Both the position numbers and the translations under genes were made by a program. DNA of 64,000 bases from assembly GCA_002701395.1 (NCBI GenBank), contig NZVC01000030.1, positions 1 through 64,000 of the forward strand, read 5' to 3'. Shown piece by piece: positions 11,319 through 19,526 of this stretch (positions are counted from its first letter, which is position 1; each line of letters begins with the position of its first letter). This DNA comes from Maritimibacter sp. (GTDB taxonomy: Bacteria; Pseudomonadota; Alphaproteobacteria; Rhodobacterales; Rhodobacteraceae). The notes beneath the pieces are model-generated. The model was not told the DNA's origin, did no database searches, and worked only from the letters and a program-made list of their open reading frames with translations.

Positions 11319-11346
11319 CCGCCTCCGGCCATCGTGCCGGGGGCGG
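11319..11346 (+). other. Stem-loop between binding protein and permease genes
   Basis: CCGCCTCCGGC (11319-11329) pairs with GCCGGGGGCGG (11336-11346): an 11-bp stem with one G-U pair and a 6-base loop, no T tract. Probably an mRNA 3'-stabilising hairpin or attenuator that favours binding-protein expression. Confidence 0.5.
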
Positions 11347-11380
11347 ATGACCTGATCCGACATCCACCGGAAGACACGCC

Positions 11381-12328
11381 ATGTCCGCCATCATAGATCC
11401 CCAGACCAGGGCGCGGTCCGCGCCAAGGGTCTCTCCGCACGCACGCCGTGGCGGCCTGAAGGCGACGGAACGCCGCTTTGGTTTGCTGCTGCTGGTGCCC
11501 GCGCTGACCGCCTTCGGCATCGTCGTGCTGTTCCCGTTCATCGAGGCACTGGGGCTTTCGTTCTACGAATACACCATCCAGATGTCAGAGCCCGAGTGGA
11601 CCGGGCTCGACAATTTCGTCGCGGTGCTGACCGATCAGGCGGTGATCTCGTCCTTCGTGACGACGATGATCTTCGTCGGTCTTGCGACTGTGTTCTCGAT
11701 CCTGCTGGGGCTGGGCTGGGCGCTGATCCTGAACCACCCGTTCCGGGGCCGGAACGTGATCCGGGGCCTGTCGCTGATGCCGTGGGTGATGCCTGCCATC
11801 GTGGCGGCCTTCATCTGGGGCTGGATTTTCAACTCGCGCTACGGGCTGCTGAACGCGCTGGCGATGGAACTGGGTTTTATCGACCTGCCGCAGGCCTACC
11901 TGTCGACCCCGGCGGGCGCGATGGCGGCGGTGGTGATCGCCAAGGTCTGGCTGAGCGTGCCGTTGTTCATGGCCTTCTTCATCGCCGGACTGCAAAGCAT
12001 GGACCGCGAACAGATCGAGGCCGCGCGCGTCGACGGCGCGGGCAACTGGCAGATCCTTGCGCACCACATCCTGCCGCATCTGAAGCCCGTCATCATGGTG
12101 ACCGTCGTGCTGGGCATGATCGGCAACCTGCAGCATTTCGATACGATCTGGGCGCTGACCGGCGGCGGCCCCGTCCGCGCGACCGCCGTGCTGTCGATCG
12201 AGGTCTATCGCCGCGCCTTCGAGCAGTGGGACATCGGCATGGCCGCCGCTGTGGGCGTGGTCTGGGTCGCGACGATTCTGCCGCCCGCGTATTTCTATCT
12301 TCGCCAACTGATGAAGGGGACCGAGTGA
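11381..12328 (+). CDS. Sugar ABC transporter permease (MalF type)
   Basis: 315 residues with a charged cytoplasmic N-terminus of about 30 residues and six transmembrane helices. The EAA coupling loop reads EAARVDGAGNWQILAHHILP near residues 210-229, where it contacts the ATPase. Its stop overlaps the start of the partner permease (TGATG). Confidence 0.92.
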   Translation: MSAIIDPQTRARSAPRVSPHARRGGLKATERRFGLLLLVPALTAFGIVVLFPFIEALGLSFYEYTIQMSEPEWTGLDNFVAVLTDQAVISSFVTTMIFVGLATVFSILLGLGWALILNHPFRGRNVIRGLSLMPWVMPAIVAAFIWGWIFNSRYGLLNALAMELGFIDLPQAYLSTPAGAMAAVVIAKVWLSVPLFMAFFIAGLQSMDREQIEAARVDGAGNWQILAHHILPHLKPVIMVTVVLGMIGNLQHFDTIWALTGGGPVRATAVLSIEVYRRAFEQWDIGMAAAVGVVWVATILPPAYFYLRQLMKGTE

Positions 12329-13164
12329 TGCTGGACCTGTCATCCCCCCAAGCCAAGATCGGCTTTGGCGCGACCGCGCTGCTGATCGGCTTTTTCATCT
12401 TCTTCCCAGTCTATTGGCTGGTCATCTCGGCCTTCAAGACGAACGAGGAACTGTACCGGATCGTCCCCAGCATGTGGCCGCAGACGTGGTCGCTGGAACA
12501 CTTCCGCTATGCCCTGACAGAGGGCGGGCTGCTGCTGCAGCTTGGAAACACGCTGTTCGTGTCGCTGGGCTCGGCGCTGATCAACTGCACGATGGCGGTC
12601 TACGCGGGATACTCCTTCGCCAAGTACCGCTATTTCGGGCGCCGCCCGGTGATGCTGTTCATGCTGTCGGCGCAGATGTTCCCGTTCGGCCTGCTGCTGA
12701 TCACCATCTATCCGATGTTCACGACGTGGGGCCTGCTGGATACCCGGTTGGGGCTGATGATCTCCTACATCGTCTTCGCGCTGCCGGTGGCGACCTACAT
12801 GCTGTACAGCTATTTCAGTCAGGTCCCGAACGAGCTGATCGAGGCGGCGCGCGCCGACGGCGCATCCGACCTGCGGATCCTGCACACGATCGTGCTGCCG
12901 ATCTCGGTCGCGCCCATCGTGACGGTGTTCCTTTACAGCTTCATGTGGAGCTGGAACGACCTGCTGTATTCGCTGACCCTGATCGTCAGCGAAGACAAGC
13001 GGACGGTCGGGCCCGGCATCCTTCTGACATATCTGAACGACAGTCATTCCAACTGGGGCGGCGCAATGGCCGCGTCCATCCTCGCCTCGATCCCCGTGAT
13101 CGTGGCCTTCATGGCGCTCCAGCGGTTCTTCATCGAAGGCGTAACGGCAGGAGCAGTGAAATGA
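12328..13164 (+). CDS. Sugar ABC transporter permease (MalG type)
   Basis: 278 residues from the ATG at 12328, overlapping the previous stop by one base. Six helices; the EAA loop is EAARADGASDLRILHTIVLP near residues 172-191; the C-terminus FIEGVTAGAVK is the usual end of CUT1 permeases of this type. Together with the MalF-type partner and the ATPase at 7995 it makes a complete importer. The stop overlaps the next gene by four bases (ATGA), so uptake and catabolic genes are translationally coupled. Confidence 0.92.
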   Translation: MLDLSSPQAKIGFGATALLIGFFIFFPVYWLVISAFKTNEELYRIVPSMWPQTWSLEHFRYALTEGGLLLQLGNTLFVSLGSALINCTMAVYAGYSFAKYRYFGRRPVMLFMLSAQMFPFGLLLITIYPMFTTWGLLDTRLGLMISYIVFALPVATYMLYSYFSQVPNELIEAARADGASDLRILHTIVLPISVAPIVTVFLYSFMWSWNDLLYSLTLIVSEDKRTVGPGILLTYLNDSHSNWGGAMAASILASIPVIVAFMALQRFFIEGVTAGAVK

Positions 13165-14084
13165 CGAAACTTGGTGGATGTTTTCCTGTGCTGTGCACGC
13201 CCTTCCGCGATGACGGATCGGTCTCGCCGGAAGAGTTCGACGACGTGGTGGAATTCTGCCTGTCGGTGGGCGTGGACGGCGTGGTGTTTCCCGGCGTCGC
13301 GTCCGAGGTCGACACCCTAAGCGATGACGAGCGCGAGATGCTGACGATGCGGCTCGGCGACCGGCTGAACGGACGTGTGCCTTTCATCGTCGGCGCCAGC
13401 GCGGCGACGCCCGGCGGCGTGGCAAAACACCTTGCCACCGGCGCGCGCGCCGGGGCGGCGGCGGCGATGGTCATGGCGCCGGGCGCGGTGGGCGGCGACG
13501 TGGCGGCGCAGCGCGCGTTCTTCGCCGCTGTCACCGATGCCTCGCCCCTGCCGATCATGTTGCAGAACGCCCCGGTCCCCATCGGTGCGGGCCTGCCGCC
13601 GGCGGCGGTGGCCGAAGTCGCCGGGGTTCCGGGCGTCGACTACGTGAAAGAGGAAACCATGCCCTGCGGCCAGAACCTGACCCGCATTGCCGATGCGGCG
13701 GAGGACAGCATCCTTGGCGTATTCGGCGGGGCCGGGGGGCGGTACATCACCGACGAACTGGCGCGCGGGTCGCTGGGCACGCTGCCCGCCTGCGAGCTGG
13801 CCGATCTGCACGTTCGGCTGGTCGCAGCATGGATGCGCGGCGACCGCGACGAGGCCCGGCGGCTGTTCATGGTCTCTATGCCGCTGCTCGGGTTTCAGGC
13901 GATCTTCCGGATGCACATGACCAAGCACACGCTGGTCCGCCGCGGCGTGCTCAGCTCGACCCACGTCCGCGGCAAGGGGCCGAAAATGGACGCGGGCGAC
14001 CGGGCAGAGCTGAACGCCCTGCTGGACCAGATTTCCAACGAACTGACCGAATTTCCCGTCAAGCCGACCGAGGTATACGCGTGA
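13161..14084 (+). CDS. DapA-superfamily keto-deoxy sugar acid lyase or dehydratase (1)
   Basis: 307 residues from the ATG overlapping the permease stop. Class I aldolase barrel with the Schiff-base lysine Lys163 (DYVKEET). The tyrosine of the usual YNxP motif is replaced: the strand reads MLQNAP (Gln135-Asn136), and the GTTGE loop reads GVASE. Loss of that tyrosine is, from memory, also seen in dehydratase-type members such as 2-keto-3-deoxy-L-arabinonate dehydratase, so this is more likely a keto-deoxy aldonate dehydratase or aldolase than dihydrodipicolinate synthase. It sits directly before a sugar-acid dehydratase gene (4-base overlap), whose product it would use. Confidence 0.85.
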   Translation: MTKLGGCFPVLCTPFRDDGSVSPEEFDDVVEFCLSVGVDGVVFPGVASEVDTLSDDEREMLTMRLGDRLNGRVPFIVGASAATPGGVAKHLATGARAGAAAAMVMAPGAVGGDVAAQRAFFAAVTDASPLPIMLQNAPVPIGAGLPPAAVAEVAGVPGVDYVKEETMPCGQNLTRIADAAEDSILGVFGGAGGRYITDELARGSLGTLPACELADLHVRLVAAWMRGDRDEARRLFMVSMPLLGFQAIFRMHMTKHTLVRRGVLSSTHVRGKGPKMDAGDRAELNALLDQISNELTEFPVKPTEVYA

Positions 14085-15286
14085 CCAAGCACGACACCCG
14101 CACCCAAGCTCCGCTTGATCGCATCGCGAAGGTGGAAAGCTTCATCGTCTCGGTTCCGCGCGACGTGCCCTACCTTGGGCCGTTGAAAGACGGCGAGTTC
14201 ATCAACGAGAAGGGCTATCTGATCCGCAAGGGCAACCGCTCTATCTATCCGGCGTCCGACCTGTCGGTGCTGGTGCGGATCACCGGCGAAAGCGGCGAGG
14301 TCGGTTGGGGCGAGACCTACGGCATCGCCGCGCCCGAAGCGGTGACGGCGATCGTCGACAACCTTCTGGCGCCGGTGATCGTGGGTCGCTGCCCTTCCGA
14401 GGCGGCGGTGATCTGGGAGGACATGTATGACTTGATGCGCGTGCGCGGCTTCTTCGGCGGCTACTATGTGGATGCGCTGGCGGGCATCGACATCGCGATG
14501 TGGGATCTCTACGGGCGCCGCGCCGGGCTGTCGGTGGCACAGCTTCTGGGCGGGCGGCGGCACGACACGCTTCGCGCGTACTGCTCGGGCCTGCCGCGCG
14601 CCACGCTGGCGGAACGGTGCGACATGGCGGTCGACTTCGTGAACAAGGGCTACCGCGCGATCAAGTTCGCCGCCGCCGTGTCGGACGAGGGCATCGTTCA
14701 GGAAATGGCCGCCCTGCGCGAAGCGGTGGGCCCCGACATCGACCTGATGGTCGACCTGCACTGGAAGTTCGAAGCGTCCGAGGCGATCCGCCTGATCCGG
14801 CGGCTGGAGCCTTACAATCTGTATTTCGCCGAAGCGCCGTGCCAGCCCGAAGACATCGAGGGGCAGGCCAAGGTCGCCGCGGGCATCGGCGTGCCACTGG
14901 CGCTGGGCGAGGAATGGCGCACCGTCTACGAGGTGCGCCCGCGTCTGACCTCGGGCACCTGCGGCATCCTGCAACCCGAGATCGGCCACACCGGCATCAC
15001 CCAGTTCGCCCGCATCGGCCAGATGGCGCAGGGCTTCCACAAGCAGGTGATCCCGCACGCCTCGATCTCGGTCGGGCTGTTCATGGCGGCCAGCCTTCAG
15101 GCCACCGCCGCGCTTCAGCGGGTGCCGTACCACGAATATCAGCATTCGATCTTCGACCGGAACCTTGCCTTCACCACCGGCGACATGGGCTGTGCCAAGG
15201 GGCATTACGCGATCCCAAGCGGCCCGGGGCTGGGCGTCCGCCCGGCGGATGCGCTGCTGGAGCATGTGCGCGGGGACGTGGCATGA
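14081..15286 (+). CDS. Enolase-superfamily sugar-acid dehydratase (galactonate dehydratase-like)
   Basis: 401 residues from GTG at 14081, overlapping the preceding stop by four bases. The metal ligands are visible as Asp225, Glu251 (FAEAP) and Glu277 (LGEEW). His227 two residues after Asp225 (DLHW) matches the general-acid histidine of galactonate-type dehydratases. QPEIGH (Glu300) and VIPHAS (His326) match the acid/His dyad that serves as general base. This arrangement predicts loss of water from an aldonate to give a 2-keto-3-deoxy acid. It lies between two DapA-type genes that could process that product. Substrate stereochemistry cannot be read. Confidence 0.87.
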   Translation: MTKHDTRTQAPLDRIAKVESFIVSVPRDVPYLGPLKDGEFINEKGYLIRKGNRSIYPASDLSVLVRITGESGEVGWGETYGIAAPEAVTAIVDNLLAPVIVGRCPSEAAVIWEDMYDLMRVRGFFGGYYVDALAGIDIAMWDLYGRRAGLSVAQLLGGRRHDTLRAYCSGLPRATLAERCDMAVDFVNKGYRAIKFAAAVSDEGIVQEMAALREAVGPDIDLMVDLHWKFEASEAIRLIRRLEPYNLYFAEAPCQPEDIEGQAKVAAGIGVPLALGEEWRTVYEVRPRLTSGTCGILQPEIGHTGITQFARIGQMAQGFHKQVIPHASISVGLFMAASLQATAALQRVPYHEYQHSIFDRNLAFTTGDMGCAKGHYAIPSGPGLGVRPADALLEHVRGDVA

Positions 15287-16218
15287 GCTGGCACGGAATT
15301 TACCCGATCATCTACGCGTTCTGGGGCGAGGACGGTCGGCTTGACCGGGCCGCGATGGCGCGGCAGGTCGACTATTGCATCGCCAACGGCGCGCACGGCA
15401 TCGCGGTGCTGGGGCTGGTGACCGAGGTCCACAAGATGGACGTCAACGAGCGGCTGCATCTGGTCGAGATGGTGGGCGACATGATCGCGGGGCGGGTGCC
15501 CTATGCGGTCACCGTCGCCGAACCCTCGACCGAAGGGCAGATTGCCTTTGCCCGATCCGCCGCCGCCGCCGGGGCGGACTGGGTCATCCTGCAGCCGCCC
15601 CCGGTCAAGGGAACCTCGCAGGCCGACCTGATCCGCTTCTTCGGCACCGTCGCTGACGCGGTGGATGTGGACGTCGCGGTGCAGAACAACCCGGTGAACC
15701 TTGACGTTTCGCTGTCGGCGGACGGGTTGGTGGCGCTGAACCGGGCGCACCCGAACATCCGCATCCTGAAGGGCGAAGGCTGGTCGGTGGACATCGACCG
15801 TGCGATTGCCGGGTCCGACGGCGCCTTTGCCGTGTTCGGCGGGCACGGCGGGATCGAGTTCCCAGCGCTGCTGCAGTCGGGCGGGGCCGGGCTGATCCCC
15901 GCGCCGGACTTCCTGCCGGCACAGGTGGCGATGTACGAGATGTGGCGTGACGGGAGAACGGCGGACGCGCTGGATATCCACCGCCGTCTGCTGCCCGCCA
16001 TCGTGTTCATGTCGCGGTCGGTGCCGGGAATGCTGTGCTATGGCAAGCGGCTGTTCGCGGCGCAGGCCGACATCGACATCCGCGCCGAGCGGGCCCCGTT
16101 CAAGGCGCCGAGCGACTTCGGGCTGGAACAGGTGGCAGGCTTTGCCGAGGACATCCGCACAGCGGTGAACACCAGCGGGCCGCATGCGGCGGCCCTGTCG
16201 GCGGCGGCGCAGGGCTGA
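15283..16218 (+). CDS. DapA-superfamily keto-deoxy sugar acid lyase or dehydratase (2)
   Basis: 311 residues, ATG overlapping the dehydratase stop by four bases. Schiff-base lysine Lys163 (ILKGEG). As in the paralogue at 13161, the catalytic tyrosine of YNxP is replaced (QNNP, Gln134-Asn135) and the GTTGE loop is altered (GLVTE). Two different DapA members, both without this tyrosine, flank one dehydratase. They may act on different epimers, or one may be an aldolase and the other a dehydratase. It is the last gene of the operon; no strong terminator was seen before the convergent gene. Confidence 0.85.
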   Translation: MSWHGIYPIIYAFWGEDGRLDRAAMARQVDYCIANGAHGIAVLGLVTEVHKMDVNERLHLVEMVGDMIAGRVPYAVTVAEPSTEGQIAFARSAAAAGADWVILQPPPVKGTSQADLIRFFGTVADAVDVDVAVQNNPVNLDVSLSADGLVALNRAHPNIRILKGEGWSVDIDRAIAGSDGAFAVFGGHGGIEFPALLQSGGAGLIPAPDFLPAQVAMYEMWRDGRTADALDIHRRLLPAIVFMSRSVPGMLCYGKRLFAAQADIDIRAERAPFKAPSDFGLEQVAGFAEDIRTAVNTSGPHAAALSAAAQG

Positions 16219-16254
16219 CAGCGCCCCGCGCCAATCCCCGCGCCGTTCGTTGTG

Positions 16255-17442
16255 TCAGCCTCCGGGCGTCAGCCGCACAAGCGCGCCGTTGGAACTGTCG
16301 GTCAGGATGACGATGGACCCGTCGGTATCGACATCCACGTCGCGCACGCGGCCCTGACCCTGCAGATAGCGGGCCTCGCCTGTGACGCGTCCGTCTTCCA
16401 GCGTCAGGCGCACCAGAGACTGCGAGGCCAGCCCGCCGATCAGCGCGTCGCCCTGCCAGTCGGGGAACAGGTCGCCGTCGTAAAAGACCATCCCCGACGG
16501 CGCGATCACGGGGTCCCAGTAATACACCGGCTGTTCCACGTCGTCGCGGGCGGTCACCCCCTCGCCGACGGTGCCGCCCGAATACTCGACGCCATACGTC
16601 ACCTCGGGCCAGCCATAGTTCAGCCCGGCCTCGGGGCGGTTCAACTCGTCGCCGCCCTTGGGGCCATGCTCGACCGTCCACAGCGCGCCATCCGGCCCAA
16701 GCGCCGCCGATTGCAGGTTGCGGTGGCCGTAGGACCAGATCTCGGGAAGGCCGCCGTCGATGTCCGGGTTCCCCTCGGCGGCGCCGCCCATCGGGTCGAT
16801 GCGCAGCACCTTGCCAAGGTGCGTCCCGACGTCCTGCGCAAGCTGGCGCGGTTCCGGCATCGACCGCTCGCCGGTCGTGACGAACAGGGCGCCGGTCTCG
16901 TCGAACACAAGCCGCGATCCGAAGTGCAGGGTCGAATTCCACGCGGGCTGCTGCTGGAAGATAACCTCGACCTGCTCCATCGCGCTGCCATCCTCGGACA
17001 GGACGCCGGTCGCGACGGCGGTCGCGTTCTCGCCACCGCCGCGCGGCTCGGAGAAGCTCCACCAGACGCGGCGGGTGTCGGCGAAGTCATCGGCGACCGT
17101 CACGTCCAGAAGCCCGCCCTGACCGCGAGAATCGACCTCGGGCAAGCCGCTGATGGGATTCGAAATGTCGCCGTCCGCGCTGATGATCCGCATCCGGCCG
17201 GGGCGTTCGGTGACGATCCAGCTTCCGTCGGGCAGAAGATCCATGCCCCAAGGGTTCGCCAGCCCGCCTGCAATTACCTCTCGGTTCAACGTCATCGCGT
17301 CGTCGATCACCGGCGCGCGAGTCTGCGCCTCGAACGCTGGGGTCTGGCCCGGTGCGTTGGGCGGGGCGGCGTTGAAGTCCTGCGCCATCGCGCCTTGCGC
17401 GAACAGGGCGGCAAGGGCGGTGGCGGGAATGATCGTGCGCAT
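16255..17442 (-). CDS. PQQ-dependent soluble aldose sugar dehydrogenase, periplasmic
   Basis: 395 residues with a Sec signal peptide (residues 1-20, ending GAMAQ). Beta-propeller of the glucose/sorbosone dehydrogenase family. Family landmarks include NPWGMDLLPDG, RPGRM, LHFGSRLVFDETGALFVT, SYGHRNLQSAALGP and EHGPKGGDELNRPEAGLNYG, the last holding residues of the PQQ and calcium sites. It would oxidise aldoses at C1 in the periplasm, passing electrons to the respiratory chain. It is convergent with the sugar island and may feed aldonates to it, but no operator copy was seen near its start. Confidence 0.9.
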   Translation of the reverse strand: MRTIIPATALAALFAQGAMAQDFNAAPPNAPGQTPAFEAQTRAPVIDDAMTLNREVIAGGLANPWGMDLLPDGSWIVTERPGRMRIISADGDISNPISGLPEVDSRGQGGLLDVTVADDFADTRRVWWSFSEPRGGGENATAVATGVLSEDGSAMEQVEVIFQQQPAWNSTLHFGSRLVFDETGALFVTTGERSMPEPRQLAQDVGTHLGKVLRIDPMGGAAEGNPDIDGGLPEIWSYGHRNLQSAALGPDGALWTVEHGPKGGDELNRPEAGLNYGWPEVTYGVEYSGGTVGEGVTARDDVEQPVYYWDPVIAPSGMVFYDGDLFPDWQGDALIGGLASQSLVRLTLEDGRVTGEARYLQGQGRVRDVDVDTDGSIVILTDSSNGALVRLTPGG

Positions 17443-17758
17443 GGGGCGGCCTTTCTCGCTGAATAACCTTGCTCAAAAGGCTAGCGGTCGGCCCCGCCGC
17501 GTCCAACGACGATGGCACGCCTGTCGCATTCGTGATGACGGCCCGCGCCAGAAAGACCCGAAGCTGGCCGCGCCTTGGTCGCGCCAAAACCGTGAATCGC
17601 GAAGCCGCGAAAAGTTCCCGACCATTTTGCACATGGCGATTCCCCGCCTTCCGCATTTCGCCCCTCGGCGAACAGCCGCGCGTGTTGATCAAGGCCGATT
17701 GATTTCCCCCAAAACAAAATCACTTAATGCAGCCGGGAGGACATTGACGGAGTGAAAC
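17443..17758. other. Divergent intergenic region, 316 bp
   Basis: Lies between the PQQ-type dehydrogenase (minus) and opgG (plus), so both promoters must be here. No convincing promoter hexamers, dyad or small gene could be picked out by eye. Confidence 0.4.
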
Positions 17759-19366
17759 GTGACCAAGCCATTGGCCCCGAACGCATGCATACGTGAACGC
17801 CTCTTTCCGCATCCTTCCCGCCGCTCGTTTCTGGCCGCTTTGGCGGGGACCGTGGCCCTGCCTGCCATTCCGGGTGTGGCGTGGGCACAGTCGGCACCCG
17901 AAGCCGCGCCATTTTCGTTCGATTGGCTGACGGACCAAATGCGGTCGGCAGCGCGCGAAGAAGACGCCGCGCCCGAACCGATCGCCGACTTCCTTGCCGA
18001 GTTGGATTACGATGCCTACCAGCGCATCAACTTCAACCGCGAGCGCAGCCGTTACGCCGACACCGAAGGCAGCCATTTCCAGCTGGAGACCTTCCATCTT
18101 GGGTGGCTGTTCAAGGAACCCGTCCACATCTTCGAGGTGACCGACGGACAGGCGGTTCCGATGAATTTCTCAAGCGAGGATTTCATCTATTACGAACCCG
18201 TCGAAGGCGCCGACGAACAGTTCGATCTGCCGGGTGTGGCGGGCTTCCGCCTGCTGTCGCAACTTAATCGCGCCGACATCTACGACGAGCTTGTGGCCTT
18301 CCTCGGAGCAAGCTATTTCCGCGCCTTGGGCAAGGATTGCCTCTACGGCCTCAGCGCACGCGGACTGGCCGTCAACACCGGGGTTTCCGGGGGCGAAGAG
18401 TTCCCGCGCTTCACCGATTTCTGGGTCGAGCGGCCGACCCCCGACAGTGATACGATGGTGTTCTACGCTGCGCTGCGCAGTCCGTCCGTGACCGGGGCTT
18501 ACCGCTTTGCGATCACGCCGGGGCCGACGACGACGATGGATGTGACCGCGCGGCTTTTCCTGCGCGAGGACATCCAGCAGCTTGGTATCGCGCCCCTGAC
18601 CTCGATGTACCTATACGGCGGCGCCGATCCCGGCGAGTTCGACGATTTCCGCCCGGCCGTGCATGACAGCGAGGCGCTGATCATGACGATGAACTCGGGC
18701 GAGACGTTCTTCCGCCCGCTGAACAACCCGCCCCGCCTTGCGGGCAGCTTTCTTGGCGCGAATGGCCTTGCCAGCTTCGGCTTGGTCCAGCGGGACCGGG
18801 ACTTTGACACCTATCTGGATGCGCAGGCGCATTACGAACGTCGCCCGTCGCTGACGGTCGAGCCGATTGGCGACTGGGGGCAGGGGACCGTCCGACTGCT
18901 AGAGATTCCGTCCGATCTAGAGGTCAACGACAACGTCGTCGCCTACTGGATTCCCGGGGGCGAGACTCGCGCAGGCGACGAGCTGGAGTTCAGCTATCGC
19001 CTGAACTGGGGGCTAGAGCCGCACGGCAGCGGATCTTCGGAACGTGCACAGGTTTTGCGCACCCGAGTCGGTAAAGGCGGCGTTGCGGGGGTCGAAGAAG
19101 AGACCGATCGGCGAAAATTCGTCGTGGATTTCCAAGGCGGGCTTTTGGCGGAACTTCCGTCTGACGGTGAAGTTACAGCTAACGTGAGTGTTCTGCGCGG
19201 GAACGTCGAGGAGACGGTCCTGTCGCGTGTCTCCGGTACCGATATCTGGCGGCTTGTCATCGAAGCGACGGCAGAGCCCGGCACGACTGCCGAGCTGAAG
19301 GCCTCGATCGAAGGATATGGGCGGCCCCTGACCGAAACGTGGCTGTATCAATGGGTGAAAGAATGA
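17759..19366 (+). CDS. opgG: Periplasmic glucan biosynthesis protein OpgG
   Basis: 535 residues; GTG start 6 bases after CGGAG. A twin-arginine signal (RRSFLAALAGTVALP, residues about 21-35) ending near AWAQ directs export. The mature protein matches OpgG/MdoG: FDWLTDQMR, the FHLGWLFKEPVHIFEV region and the C-terminal Ig-like domain with YRLNWGLEP. OpgG acts on the growing beta-glucan in the periplasm during osmoregulated periplasmic glucan synthesis. First gene of an opgG-opgI-opgH-opgC operon; its stop overlaps the next gene by four bases. Confidence 0.93.
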   Translation: MTKPLAPNACIRERLFPHPSRRSFLAALAGTVALPAIPGVAWAQSAPEAAPFSFDWLTDQMRSAAREEDAAPEPIADFLAELDYDAYQRINFNRERSRYADTEGSHFQLETFHLGWLFKEPVHIFEVTDGQAVPMNFSSEDFIYYEPVEGADEQFDLPGVAGFRLLSQLNRADIYDELVAFLGASYFRALGKDCLYGLSARGLAVNTGVSGGEEFPRFTDFWVERPTPDSDTMVFYAALRSPSVTGAYRFAITPGPTTTMDVTARLFLREDIQQLGIAPLTSMYLYGGADPGEFDDFRPAVHDSEALIMTMNSGETFFRPLNNPPRLAGSFLGANGLASFGLVQRDRDFDTYLDAQAHYERRPSLTVEPIGDWGQGTVRLLEIPSDLEVNDNVVAYWIPGGETRAGDELEFSYRLNWGLEPHGSGSSERAQVLRTRVGKGGVAGVEEETDRRKFVVDFQGGLLAELPSDGEVTANVSVLRGNVEETVLSRVSGTDIWRLVIEATAEPGTTAELKASIEGYGRPLTETWLYQWVKE

Positions 19367-19521
19367 CCGAAGAGCAAAGCGCGAATACCGAGCGGGCCGA
19401 AGGCTGGACACCGCCCGAGGCTCCGCTCGATATGCCCAGCCAAGTGCTGGAAGGCCGCGCGCGCCGTATGCCCGTGCCCGGGTTCCTGTTGCGGCTTCTG
19501 CCGATGCGCCGGACCGCCTGA
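19363..19521 (+). CDS. opgI: Small protein between opgG and opgH (OpgI position)
   Basis: 52 residues, ATG overlapping the opgG stop (ATGA), ending 5 bases before opgH. Acidic, proline-rich N-terminal half (GWTPPEAPLDMPS) and a basic C-terminus (LLRLLPMRRT). Rhodobacter sphaeroides is known to have an opgGIH operon in which a small gene lies between opgG and opgH; the assignment rests on position and size. The MPVPGFLLRL segment could be an amphipathic membrane-associated piece. Confidence 0.6.
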   Translation: MTEEQSANTERAEGWTPPEAPLDMPSQVLEGRARRMPVPGFLLRLLPMRRTA

Positions 19522-19526
19522 CGCAC

